Origin: Brassica napus
Lineage: Eukaryota; Streptophyta; Magnoliopsida; Brassicales; Brassicaceae
Assembly (NCBI RefSeq): GCF_020379485.1
Contig: NC_063447.1
Location: 59,447,452 to 59,511,451 of the forward strand
Direction of reading: 5' to 3'
Length of the DNA stretch: 64,000 nt
Shown: piece by piece, positions 11,991-22,890 of the stretch
Numbering within the stretch: the first letter of the stretch is position 1
How the letters are laid out: each line of letters starts with the position of its first letter
Made by a program: the position numbers and the translations under genes
Notes under the pieces: generated by a model
What the model was told of the DNA's origin: nothing
Seen by the model: only the letters and a program-made list of their open reading frames with translations
Database searches by the model: none

Positions 11991-12225
11991 AAGTTGGTCT
12001 TGCAACATGTAAAACTCAGAAAATAGTTATAAATTTTAACATTTTGACCCAAAGAAAAAACAAATCTAGAAAACTAAATGAGATGAAGAAGAAGACAACA
12101 ATAGACGTACCTCAGCAACTGTAGCATTGTTTTCATTAAGAGCAAAATGAGTTGAATCAATTTTGAATCTCACCTTAGAGAAAAGTATGAGCTTCTCCAT
12201 CAAAGCAAACAAGCAATTGAACCGA

Positions 12226-12600
12226 ACAAACCGAACGAAATCATCCGGTTATTTAGCTGAATCAAGTCGGCTCGGGTTTACTAAAAGCCCAAAAAGAGAC
12301 CCGCTTTTCTCTTAGAGCAAACTCACATGTTTTGCCGAACCGAACCGAAATCATCCAGTTATTTAGCTGAATCAAGTCGGCTCGGGTTTACTAAAAGCCC
12401 AAAAAGGATCCAATTTTCTCTTAGAGCAAACTCACATGTTTTGCCGAACCGAACAGAAATCATCCGGTTATTTAGCTGAATCAAGTCGGCTCGGGTTTAC
12501 TAAAAGCCCAAAAAAGGATCCGCTTTTCTCTTAGAGCAAACTCACATGTTTTGCCGAACCGAACCGAAATTAAACGGTTATCTGGCTTAAACCAAAACGG
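12226..12600. repeat. About 110-bp tandem repeat, 3-4 copies
   Basis: The block beginning 'tcatccggttatttagctga' recurs at 12241, 12351 and 12460, with a fourth degenerate copy near 12570. Each unit runs through 'aagtcggctcgggtttact' and 'cttagagcaaactcacatg'. The array ends just before a hAT-type insertion. A related unit occurs twice upstream of the RING gene at about 20165-20340. Confidence 0.8.
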
Positions 12601-12656
12601 TTCACTAGAATCCAACCGGTTCGGATTTACAAAAAATATCCGCGTTTCCTTTAGAG

Positions 12657-13509
12657 TAGGAATGTCAAACAGGTTGATCCGTCCCGTCCCGTCCTGTACC
12701 GCAGCGGGCTCGTCTTCGAGCGGGTCACGGCGGATCAGGCCCGCGCGGGCTGCGGTCCTCAAAATGGCTGACCAAACCCGTACCGCAAAACATGTAGGCC
12801 TTTGCGGATCGGCCCGCGGGACATAAAATTACAAACGGACATATGGCTCCTAAACGCTTCAAGACATGATTCAGGACGCTTTATCAGTTTCTTGACTCAT
12901 CAGTAAGTGAGTTTAGTCGAGGATTGAACTGGATAAGGCAATACACTTGTTAGTTTAAGATTTTAGTTGGATCAAAACACTAGTTTATTTACTTTTGTTA
13001 GACTCCATACATTTTAAAAATAAACAATACTTTAGTTGCTAAATCTAAATATTATAACTCATAAGTTCATAACAAATGCTTTAGTTTTCTAGATCCAAAA
13101 TTAAATAAAACCAACACTAAATCAAAGATGCTAATCCCAAAAACAAATAAAAAGAAAACACCAATCACACTTCTTGTTCTTAATCTTTATTACCAACAAG
13201 CGACAAAAAGATGGAAATTTCTCTTCTTCACCATCAACTTCATCTTCTGCAAATAAGAATAATAGAAGTCAGTTAAAGATATATTGAAACCTAAAACTCC
13301 AAAATGTATGATAATGTGAACAAATACATATAGGCAAAACTATGAAGAACCCATGGCGAGAACTAGATATTCTTCTTCGGTGGAAAGTTAGTTTCCAAAC
13401 TTCTTATGATGACTCGAAGAAGATCCACCGGTGCAGATCGAAGGCGCTTGGGAGACCGGAAGCATCATCGACCCTGAAACCACCATCACCAGAGCTACAT
13501 AACGTCGAA

Positions 13510-13602
<93 letters not shown>

Positions 13603-13860
13603 ATGTTTTAGGCGAAAACAAAAATGGGGACTTAGGGTTCGGGTCTTCAAAATCCCGCAGGTTAAGCCCATCCCGCTTTTGACCCATCCCGCTTTCGACC
13701 CATCCCGCTTTCGACCCATCCCGCTTTCGACCCGTCCCGCTTTGAACCCGTCCCGCGAGGCCCGTAATTTTGCGGGCTTACCAAATGGAGGCCCAATCCC
13801 GCCCCGCAGCAAGCCTTTACGGGCCAGGTCCGCGGTCCAGGTCCTTGATTGCCATCCCTA
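12657..13860. mobile_element. Non-autonomous hAT-type element with perfect 8-bp TSD
   Basis: CTTTAGAG flanks both sides (12649-12656 and 13861-13868). The ends are imperfect inverted repeats: TAGGAATGTCAA on the left and, reversed, TAGGGATGGCAATC on the right. An 8-bp duplication is diagnostic of hAT elements. The 1204-bp interior has no transposase. It is made of degenerate short repeats rich in CCCG (for example 'cccgctttcgacccat' repeats near 13675-13745), AT-rich filler and a long CT microsatellite. Confidence 0.7.
13513..13599. repeat. (CT)n microsatellite
   Basis: An uninterrupted CT dinucleotide run of about 87 bp inside the hAT-type element. Reading frames across it give only Ser-Leu or Arg-Glu runs and are not genes. 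Confidence 0.95.
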
Positions 13861-14065
13861 CTTTAGAGCAGAGCGAAGAGAAACTAGGTATTATCCTTGG
13901 CTGAACCTGTTCCCCATGAAAAATATTCTGCCAAAAGAACCTGCATATCAGGATTTATAGGAAGGTATTTTTGGACATATTGTTTTCTTTTGCAGAAGCT
14001 ATTTTCGCTCAAAAAGTCAAAAGTTCTCACCAGAAGGTCCAGTTCCAAGTATCCTTCTTTGACAG

Positions 14066-14112
14066 AACCAGACCACTGTGTGTTTCAAAAAAAAAAAAAA
14101 CCAGACCACTGT
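14066..14112 (+). repeat. Short poly-A insertion with 14-bp target duplication
   Basis: AACCAGACCACTGT at 14066-14079 and 14099-14112 flanks a 19-bp insert, GTGTTTC plus an A-run. Confidence 0.6.
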
Positions 14113-14567
14113 TGAACAGTTTGTATCATTAGGGCAAACCATTCCAAGAAATTGAGGTGTAATTTATCAATCAGTTATTTTATATACATATATTATCCAT
14201 TGCAAACCAAATTAAAATTACTTCAAAGAGTCCTCCATCATCTCTCGAACAAAGGTAAATAAATAAATAAATAACGATTTCTATCATTTGTGCAACAATT
14301 TCTCTTTGTTGAAGGCTTAACACTATCATCGGCGGCCACGCCGGGAGGGACGCCTATTAAAAAGAAGTACATGAGTCGTCCGGAATGCTTTCCTCGAACG
14401 TTTTCGCTTTGAAATCTGCAACATGTGTATTGAAGAAATGAGTATTTTGGAGACATGATGTCTTGGACTGTGAAAACCAATTAAAACCAATTTTCATCGA
14501 TTAAAACTTGCCTTTGCCAATGAATCCTCGTCCTCGTCGTGGGGACTAGACTTGATAGTAAGAATCT

Positions 14568-14917
14568 TGTAACGCTCCGACCCGCCCACGGTTAAGGGGC
14601 CACCCACGCCCGCTCTCTTGGCCCGTGAGCCCCATCCCATCTGACGGTTGGTCCGTTAATTTTCCAAACGCTCGAAATCATTGTTTACTGACCCTGCAAT
14701 CACCACCCGGCCTTTTCCCATGCTTTGGCCTCACTCGCACGCTATCGCGAATCACTTCCCGATAGGTCACCCATCCTTCCACTACTCCAGCTCAAGCACG
14801 CTTAACTTTGGAGTTCTTTCAGGATGTGTTCCGGAAAAGGTAAGTCAACTTTGGTGATATAGGTAGTCAAATCAATTCTCTTAAGCATTTTCACATATCA
14901 CAACTCGGGATGTTACA
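14568..14917 (-). mobile_element. Cassandra-like TRIM solo LTR with 5S rRNA-like segment
   Basis: A 350-bp unit starting TGTAAC and ending GTTACA, flanked by a 5-bp duplication AATCT (14563-14567 and 14918-14922). On the minus strand it holds a 5S rRNA-like stretch (see separate entry), the hallmark of Cassandra TRIM elements. No internal domain or second LTR is present, so it is a solo LTR. It sits in a predicted intron of the NYN gene on the same strand. Confidence 0.85.
14735..14818 (-). other. 5S rRNA-like segment inside the Cassandra LTR
   Basis: On the minus strand, GAACTCCAAAGTTAAGCGTG, then CTTGAGC, GAGTAGTGGAAGGATGGGTG and ACC-TA-TCGGGAAGT follow the 3' half of plant 5S rRNA, including the internal control region for RNA polymerase III. 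Several positions differ from true 5S, so this is not a 5S gene. Confidence 0.8.
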
Positions 14918-15599
14918 AATCTCATGTTGAGAAACTCTCAAATAGTTAGACAATGAAAAATGCAAACTGATAGAATCAATCAATCAAGCAAGAGAGTTGA
15001 TGAGGGATGAACTTACTCGTCGTTTATGTTCTTCAGAGGAGAGATGTCTGGTGAAATCTGTAACGCTTAGGTCAGTAAAGTAGCATGCATCGCAAAGAAA
15101 CGACGAGGCAGAGTCACCCGAAGCAGTGCACTTGCGAAGATCATAACTTGTTATCGCCTGAGACCTAGCCAGTAGGGTTTGCCAGAGCCACTCTGCAGTA
15201 TGGTACAGACATGACATACTCGGAGGAGTATATGTACGTGCCAGAACAAGGTTGTAGTAACACCTTTGTTGATCTGCAGAAAGGAAGGGAGACGTGTGTT
15301 CCAGTTCATCAGATATGAGCATTAATGTAGCTGGTGGTGGATTACGCACTCTGAAAAGCGTCAAATCCATATAAATACATATGCCTACCCTCCCTGTATG
15401 AATAAAGGCAAGGGACAGTTGAAGAAACCAAACTCTTTATAAAATAAATAAATTCAGGAGGATTAATAACAAACTGGTGTGTTGAAGAAAGATTCCAGTG
15501 GAAGAGAGGCCTTGCAGGACGTGAGGATGTGCATTTCCCACCACACCGCCGTTTTAGCATTCGCATACTCAGGCGCCGCCTTACTCATCATTTATACCC

Positions 15600-16270
15600 T
15601 TTTTTTTTTACAAGCTCAAGTTCTCGATCTCGATCTCTAGCTTAGCTTTATTAGGGTTTTCCTTCCGACTTGTAAAATATATATGCACCAACTCATGGGC
15701 CGGCCTATCTAATGGCCTATAAAAAACAACTCCTAAACCTAATGACAGCTTCAAGTACATTGGGATACTGCCACAGTTATATGCAGAAATTTAGATCAAA
15801 TATATTCATCTCCAAGCTCCTTTTGTCTTTGACAGATTCCATCTGGAAAAGAAAGAAACAGTTACATTATAATTCTCCAAACCAACCCTAAATACCCACA
15901 AGCAGTGTTGGAAGCAAAGAATCGTTTTGTAATGTTTATTTGAAGGAAATTACACTAACTGAAACACTGGCAATAAAGTAAAATAGCCAGAATCTAAGGC
16001 CGAAACCCAATGTATAATCCTGCCAAGCATAGAAGTCCCTCATTTGCCGTCTCATAACACAATTTTCTCTCTCTCTCTCTTTACCAATTGGTTGTGGACC
16101 AACAAATCTAGACTAGAAGAGTAAATAAGCATACAAAGAGATGAAGAAGAAGAAGAGAGAAGAGAGAAGAGACTAAATACCTCAGGAATCGCAGGCTTTG
16201 AACCTCACCTAGAAAAAAAAAGCAAATCATTTTTAAGGAAGTGCAAAACCAAGAAGATACAAGACCGTAA
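15600..16270. other. Spacer upstream of the NYN gene
   Basis: No gene seen. It contains short CT-rich and GAAGA-rich runs (16065-16180) and ends at the TAA target site of the Harbinger element. Confidence 0.45.
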
Positions 16271-17900
16271 GAGCAACTCCATCAGTAGATCTTAGAGGAG
16301 GCACTAAAGTAATTAAGGGAAAAAATTAAATCATAAATGGTTTTATTAGGTAGGAGCGCTCCTTTATTAGGTGATTTAAGGAGTGGTAAAGATCCCAGAC
16401 GTGGCAGCAAGGGGTTGGTTGGGTCATTAAGACGAAAGGTCTCGTTTACGGTTTGTCTTTTATTTTTATTTTTCATCTTCGATGTCATCGACATCTTTTC
16501 CTCTTCTCTCTCTCGAAATTTCCTTGACCATGATTGATCCGTTTTTTTTGTCTGTGATTATGTCGTTTTCTTGTGTGATATCGTCTCCTATCACTGGGTC
16601 TTCCTTCCTCGTCGATTCTGTCAAAATCTCCAACGGAGAAAACGTTTGATTCGTTTCACCCACTTCGTCGATGTTCTCCTCCGGACTCATCCATCCAATC
16701 AGCACAAAGGTTCGGTTTCTTTTTTATTTTTGTTTATGTGAATTGAATCCCTTTGTCGATTATTTTCCAAAATTTTGTTTGGATTATGAGATTTGCCTCT
16801 GTCTATCAGGAAATATTGATGGGGAAGTGGTGGTTTGAAGTCGCGAGGAACGGACTATGATGATGAAGAGAGTATCTTCCGACAACTGTGGATACGGTAT
16901 TGGTGGTCCAATCCGACAAAGGTCATTCCTTTACGCTGTTTTATTTGATGATTTAAAATTTTATAAGAGTTTTTCTTGAGTTAGAAGTTTGAGTAGATTT
17001 TTGTGTTGATTCAAAACAGTTGATTGATTAAAATCTTCATTGTCTTAATTGTGAACTAAGAAGTGTCTTGTGTTTTGATTTTAAACACAGTTGGAGCTGC
17101 GTGGGAGACAGTAAATGAGAGCAAAGAGACAGTAAATGAGAGCGTGGAAGACAAAGGTCTTGCAGGGAGCAGCAAGATACAGAGGTCACACAAAGACGTC
17201 AAACCATCTATCTTTAAGTTCATAGGTAAGTAGAGACAATCCTTTAATGAGTGTTAGACATTGTTTAGGTTGGAATTAAATGGTCTTTAGGAGTAGATAC
17301 ATTTATTGGCATTGTTTACGTTAGAATTAAATGGATTTTTGAGGTGTTTTGGTTGTTTTATAATTAGGTAGATACATTGATGAGCATTTACACGAATAAA
17401 TCTCATACTCTCATTAAGTTTGCTTTAAAAAGTGACTAACTTTCCCTTTCTCAATTCATATTTCTTTCATTTCTGTGGAATTCATATCTCTTCTATTATC
17501 AGAAGAAGCTATATTTCTTTTTTTTTAGTTTCTCCTCCTTCGCTATGGATCCATTTAGTGAACCTTGTGGCTTTCAAAATCTCCTAAACAGTCAACAACC
17601 AAACCCCTCCTTCTCCTATCTCTCCCGTGAACCAAGTATTGAAGTCTCTGGATGGCCTGAAGATGCAAACGAAGATGAAGTCATCTTGTCTGGCCGTAAA
17701 GAAAGGCGGAAATGGTCACCAACTGAAGACAAGGTGCTCATTTCTGCTTGGTTAAACACGTCCAAAGATCCTGTCGTGGGAAATGAGCAGAAAGCAATTG
17801 CGTTTTGGAAACGAATTGCTGCTTATTTTGGTTCAAGTCCACAGCTTGCCGGTTACCAAAAGAGAGACACAACTTGCTGTAAATCGAGGTGGGGGAAGAT

Positions 17901-19354
17901 TGATGTTAGGAGTTTTCAAGGCTCCTAAGACAAATGTTGTAGTATAAATGATTGTCGAACCTGTTCTGAGGGATATCAAAGCACTGAGAATGCAAGTACT
18001 CACTTAATCTAAGTGCAACCAATGATTTAGATGGGTTTTAAACTACTACTAATACTAGAAAACAATAACAGAATGATACTTTCTTGACTAAGGGAAAAGA
18101 GAACTCATGAGCATAGGGATTAGACCTTGGGTGATCAAGTATCGAACTAAGGATGACAAATGATCAATCAAACTATCAACATTAAGCCTAGACACAATTC
18201 TAAGCAAACTCTATGTCTAGATGAATGCTCATTTGCTAACATATCTCAAACATCAAATGTCTTTGGTTGAATAATATGAAAGCAATCATTACTAACAAGT
18301 CTATTAGCTATCTTAGCATCTTTAACAACAAATGTCTTTGGCAAAGTATACTAAAAGCCTAGGAGAGTTGTCTCAGACATTTCATCAAACACCTTTTGGG
18401 TGGAAAATGTCTATTGATCAACTTTTGAGTGACCAACTCAGAAGATGCATTATGAATACTCTACTAGCAAGGAACAAGAATGATCTACAGTAAAACATCC
18501 TAGAACTAACCTAATCACCCTTAATCTCCCTAACCCATGAATTCAAAAGGTGATTACACACTAATCTCCATGATTCTTCTTAAACCCATATTGGATTTAA
18601 GATAAATCATGTAGAGAAATAGATAAGAAATCAACAATAACACAAGAACATAACAATCAAAATCCAAGAGATGAACTTCTCAAGAGAGTTTTTGTGTATT
18701 TCTCAACAGATCAAAAGATAGATCCCTCCTGGTGGCTTCCAGAGTATTAAAACATAGGTTTAGAAAATAAAAACGTGCATAATGAAATGACCAAAAGGCC
18801 CTTAAGTAAAATAGAAAATCGACCCAACAACAGACGCGGAGCGACCTCGGCATGTCGCTCCGAGAGGTCGCTCTGGCCTTCGGGAGCGACCTCAGTGGGT
18901 CGCTCTGAGAGGTCGCTCCGGGCTTCGCTTCGTGTCATCTCGCCATAGAGACGCGAGCGACCTCGGGGTGTCGCTTTGGGAGGTCGCTCCGAGAGGGGTG
19001 TGAGATGCGAGCGACCTCGGCGTGTCGCTCTGGGCAAGTTGCTTCACGGGGTGAATATGGCGAGCGACTTCACGGGGTCGCTCCAGCTAGGTCGTTCTGA
19101 GAGGTGCTTTGGAGCGACCTCATGACGTCGCTGCGGAACCTCGCTCCCCTGCTCTGCTCGTCCAATGATCACATATTTCACCTCATTTGAGCTCTAAATG
19201 CATCCAAATAGCCCCAAGAACTCCATGTGGCACTCCAACACCTGATAGAGACTCATGTATGCAAAATGTAACCTAAACATGGCTAAATCCTAGTCTATAT
19301 GATCAAAATGCACATGGATGAATGGATAAGATAATGGAAATATGCAAGATATCA
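17901..19354. mobile_element. Solo LTR nested in Harbinger ORF1
   Basis: Starts TGATGTTAGGAG and ends AAGATATCA, with the 5-bp duplication AAGAT at 17896-17900 and 19355-19359. TG...CA ends, a 5-bp TSD and no gag or pol fit a solo LTR, probably of the Ty3-gypsy type. Its later third is an array of GC-rich repeats. Confidence 0.75.
18838..19150. repeat. GC-rich degenerate tandem array inside the solo LTR
   Basis: The motifs 'gagcgacctcgg', 'tgtcgctc' and 'gaggtcgctcc' alternate about every 35-50 bp over roughly 300 bp. The repetitive minus-strand frame through it (RSDLSERP-type repeats) is a by-product of the array, not a protein. Confidence 0.75.
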
Positions 19355-20164
19355 AAGATTAATGAGGGCGTGTGCAAGTTTGTTGGTTGCTATGATGCTG
19401 CAACCAAACAAAAATCGAGTGGCCAGAGTGAGGATGATGTACTGAAGATGGCTCATGACATTTTCTTCAATGATTATAAGAGCAAATTCACACTTGAGCA
19501 TGCATGGTTGGAGTTGAGGCATGATCAAAAATGGTGTGGAGGTCTGGCGAGTAAAGAGAATGTGAGCTCTAAGAGAAGAAAGCTTGATGATCAATCACCA
19601 CAGTCATCAACGTCAGTGCCATGTAGCCTTGGAGGAGATGAACCAACGGCTCGGCCTGCTGGTGTCAAAGCTGCGAAGGGCAAAAGTAAAGCGGCTGTGA
19701 GTAAGGGTAAGACTTCTGAAGCAGAAGGGAAGTTGTGTGTTGACTTTCAGAACATGTGGGAGATCAAGCAAAAGGATTTTGTATTGTGATGAATATGATG
19801 AGCAGTCGGAATCAAATACGTGATAACAAAATACATCAACGATTGAAAGCTGATTTGGTAGAGAATATCTGGCAAAAATTTGGAACAAATCAAGATTTCA
19901 ACTAATCAGCGTTTTCTCGTTTACGATTTGTATTTGTATTTTTAATATACTTTTATGTAATTTCTTTTAAAAGTTTTATGTATATTTTTATTTTAAATCA
20001 TTTTATTTAAAATTTTTTTTAAGAACCCCATAGGGATTCTCCCAATGGAGGAAAAGAAAATTATCTCCCCTAAGTAAGGTCCTAAACTTGTAAGTCACAT
20101 TATATATTCTTAATTTAAGCATTAGGACCTCTAATGGGTCCTAATGGATGGAGATGGTCTAACA

Positions 20165-20340
20165 AAGCAATCCTGTCAACAAAACGAACCGGAATAAACC
20201 GGTTATCTACCGGAATCCGAATCGGGTCGGAATTTACAAAAAGGCCCCAAAATCTCTTTTCATTTTGTAACAACAACAAGCAATCTTGTCGTCAAAGCGA
20301 ACCGAAATAAACCGGTTATCTAACTGAATCCAAATCCCTT
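20165..20340. repeat. Two copies of a ~113-bp unit upstream of the RING gene
   Basis: 'aagcaatcctgtc' at 20165 and 'aagcaatcttgtc' at 20278 each start a block continuing with gaaccg-aataaaccggttatct and a GAATCC-AATC segment. The unit shares its layout with the ~110-bp array at 12226-12600. It overlaps the probable promoter of the RING gene. Confidence 0.6.
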
Positions 20341-20394
20341 TAGAGCCGAACAAACCCAAATCACGGGAGCAAAAAGAGAAACTCACCGGTGGTC

Positions 20395-21710
20395 ATGCGG
20401 AACCCGCCTCCACCTCCGTCCCCAACGCCGACGACCTCACCGTCACGTTCCATCGAGAAAAGGAACTCTCTTCCTAGAATCGGTCAGAACTTCCCGGAAA
20501 GAGCAATCCTCGCCGCCTTAAAAGAGCAATCATGTTCGATATGCCTTGAAAACCTAACCCACCGACGCGCCGCCGTGATCCCGTCGTGCAGGCACGGGTA
20601 CTGCCTCGGTTGCATCCGCAAGTGGAGCGGCGTCAAGAGAACCTGCCCTCTCTGCAACGCTCGTTTCGACTCCTGGCTCGTCGTTAACGATCTCGCTTCT
20701 AGAACATTCCGCGAGGAGCGCTTACCGCTTCTCCGTGATCGCCAGACAGTGACTTATCATCGTCGGAATATCATCCCTTCCGGTCGCCGGAGGTTTCTGT
20801 TCTCTCTCTCTCTGTGATCATCTCAAAGTTTGCATCTTTTTGATTTGCTTGTTTGTTAGGACGATTCCTAGGTCAACGGATGTGTTGGAGAGCTCTAGCT
20901 CGAGAAGGTCAAGGCCATTGCCGTGGAGGAGATCTTTTGGACGGCCTGGTTCGGTTCCTGATCATGTTATCTTGGAGAGGAAGCTTCGCTGGCGAGCTAG
21001 GTTGGTTTGATATTTACTTCTCGCAATTGTGTTCAGTTTGTTTTCGAGTTTCTAACTAGTTTCGTTTTGCTCTAATGCAGCATATACGATAGACAACTAC
21101 GAGCTGCTCGCTTGCATTCTAGGTCAAGCTTACTAGTGGTAAGTTTCTATGTGCTATGGTCGATGATTGCACTCTTGGTGTGTAATCTTTGTAATTGTGC
21201 AGGTGAATGATGATCACACTAAGGCAAGGATAACTGAAAGAATCGAACCGTGGATGAGAAGAGAGCTTCAGGCAGTCCTTGGAGATCCTGATCCTTCAAT
21301 CATTGTTCATTTTGCATCTGCCCTTTTCATCAAAAGGCTTGAGAGAGAGAATAATGGACAATCAGGGCAGGGAGGAGGGATACTAGTGGAAGACCAAGTC
21401 TCCTCCTCTCTTGGAATATTCTTGGGTGATAAGGAGGATACCTTTTGGCATGAACTGAGGTAAGGATCAAGTAACTACGGATTGAGTTGTAGTAAACAAA
21501 AACACATAGGGGCTACATACTGGAGTAGAGCAATCTAGAAGGGCAGTGGCTTGTCAGTATAACCGGCGTTTGATTATGGAACTGATACCTTTTGGTTTGA
21601 CGTTCATTTCTGATGAGAACGTTTTACAATTATTTTTCAGATGTTTCGCTGAGAGTAGCCTCACGATGGAAACATACGATGCAGTAGTTGAGTACAGTGA
21701 GGTGGAGTAG
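20395..21710 (+). CDS. RING-type (C3HC4) E3 ubiquitin ligase candidate, five exons
   Basis: Exons 20395-20792, 20860-21000, 21081-21138, 21203-21459 and 21641-21710 join in frame to 307 residues. The first ATG is at 20395; an earlier GTG in frame is not a credible start. The RING finger begins at C47: CSIC, then SCRHGYCLGC and CPLCNARFDSW, a C3HC4 arrangement that binds two zinc ions and recruits an E2. The following region is basic and Ser-rich (LESSSSRRSRPLPWRRS), then a conserved helical part with RITERIEPWMRREL and FIKRLERE. The protein ends YSEVE. Gene order suggests the Arabidopsis counterpart At2g39100. Substrates are unknown. It is 1.2 kb upstream of, and codirectional with, the kinase gene. 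Confidence 0.85.
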
Positions 21711-22890
21711 TGAAAGTGATGGCAGTAAAAAAGAGGTAAATGAATTGTTTGGGATGCTAACCGAATCTGTATGAAACCCAGTTTCACTTTATTCTCTGGC
21801 TGTAGAAACTGGTTTTGAGATTTCAATATTATGTATTTGTATGCAGATAACTAAGGATTACGCTCTTGCCATATGAAGTATATATAGAAAGACTTATGAT
21901 GACACTGTTGTTGTCTTGGAAGTTGAAGAACAAGTGTAAGGTCGCCAAGGGATATAGAGTAGGTAGGAAGATGTTAAGATGATTGCAAGTTTAGGTGTGT
22001 GAGTGGTCTCTTCTTTATCTGTTGGGTGGATTCTCAAATAGATGACTGACTGACACTTAGTCGGAAGAAAACTTTAGTTAAATGTATGTCTCTTCTCACC
22101 CTCCAATGTTATTGAAATGTAACGCTTTTCCTCACCTCATCAATGTTTTTTTAGCTTTGGAGGACCACCACCTTGTTCCAACTACATTAATTCAAAAGGT
22201 AACTATTTTGAGTCGTTACATCAACAATTGTTTTTACTAATGATGTCATTGTATCATTCAGATATGGTATAGTGCGTGTATGACGTGTAGTTTAGAACTA
22301 TAACGAATGTACGTTACGGCCGGCCCAGAAGGAAGCTTCTTTGAAATAGAATAAGAAACGGAGATGTCATTAAGTTATCATTTAAGCCCTTACCTTAACG
22401 GCTACGACTAGAGGTTATGGGGTGTGAATAAATAACCAAAAAAAATGAAGGAAACAACGTGTTATCGAATTTCACTATTACAATGGTGAGCAAGCAAGAG
22501 GCTTGAAGACAAAAAAAATAAAAAAGCGTATATGGGTTGGTAAGCGGCAAATCCAGCTGCCAATGCCTATTTGACTTCCCTATGAGATCATGGTGAGCTC
22601 GTCTTCTTCTTCTTCTTCTTTCTTCTCTCTCTCTCTAAAAGTTGCTTTAAAGATCTCTCAATCATGAACATGAAGATCCCAATCACAACATTCCATTCCT
22701 CCTCATGAATACTTCTACATCAGGTTTCTTTCTCAACATGGTTTGGATTTGTGTTGGAACATAGGAACTCAACTTGCTTGATTTGCTATTGTCTTCTTCG
22801 TTAGATCATTTCTCAACGTGTCTTTCATTGTTGACTTGGTTTCGTGTGTCTTTTATCATTACAGTGAGGCGATTGGTTTCCTCAAAGACA

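Larger units (their letters stand above)
14326..15588 (-). pseudogene. NYN-domain / C2H2 zinc-finger protein gene, probably broken
   Basis: On the minus strand the start (15588) reads MSKAAPEYANAKTAVWWEM, the usual beginning of plant NYN-domain (putative RNase) proteins. The next expected segment is missing. A later part of the same domain, PHVLQGLSSTGIF, follows in another frame, implying an internal deletion with frameshift. Exon 15017-15350 carries the rest: VRNPPPATLMLISD, then AEWLWQTLL, then a C2H2 finger CDAC-x12-H-x5-H. Small exons at 14512-14550 (ending in a GC donor) and 14326-14415 add an Arg/Lys-rich tail ending RRPSRRGRR. The normal WWD aspartate is lost (WWE). The architecture resembles Arabidopsis 'endonuclease or glycosyl hydrolase with C2H2 finger' proteins. 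An unusual unrecognised intron at the 5' end could rescue it. Confidence 0.6.
17545..19789 (+). pseudogene. Harbinger ORF1 (Myb/SANT-like DNA-binding protein), split by an LTR
   Basis: Part one (17545-17900) encodes MDPFSEP..., a Myb-like domain with RRKWSPTEDKVLISAWLNTS and the tail CCKSRWGKI. Part two (19355-19789) resumes with NEGVCKFVGCYDAATKQ, FTLEHAWLELRHDQKWC, a Lys-rich stretch and FQNMWEIKQKDF. Together they match the ORF1 protein of plant PIF/Harbinger elements, often mis-annotated as 'glutathione S-transferase T3-like' in Brassicaceae. Removing the LTR and one AAGAT copy restores the frame at K-I-N-E-G. As it stands, part one runs into the LTR and stops at 17928. The C-terminus appears slightly short. 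Confidence 0.75.
16271..20159. mobile_element. PIF/Harbinger-type element, 3.9 kb, non-autonomous
   Basis: TAA duplications lie at 16268-16270 and 20160-20162. The left end is GAGCAACTCCATCAGTAG and the reversed right end is GACCATCTCCATCCATTAGG, fitting imperfect Harbinger inverted repeats. It carries the Myb-like ORF1 of this superfamily (broken, see below), but I see no DDE transposase, so it could not move alone. A 1454-bp solo LTR is nested within ORF1. Confidence 0.65.

Noticed and set aside
13404..13812. Open frames reading as Arg-Glu or Ser-Leu runs
   Set aside because: They are translations of the CT microsatellite, not proteins.
14735..14818. A 5S rRNA gene
   Set aside because: Only the 3' half is similar, with several differences, and it sits inside a TRIM LTR with its own target duplication.
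17545..17928. A host trihelix or glutathione-transferase-like gene
   Set aside because: It is the first half of Harbinger ORF1, inside an element with TAA ends.
18747..19037. Minus-strand frame with RSDLSERP repeats
   Set aside because: Produced by the GC-rich tandem array in the solo LTR.
22774..22890. N-terminal extension of the kinase from an upstream ATG
   Set aside because: The extension is hydrophobic and unlike RLCK VII proteins; [10 protein letters not shown] at 22891 fits the family start.
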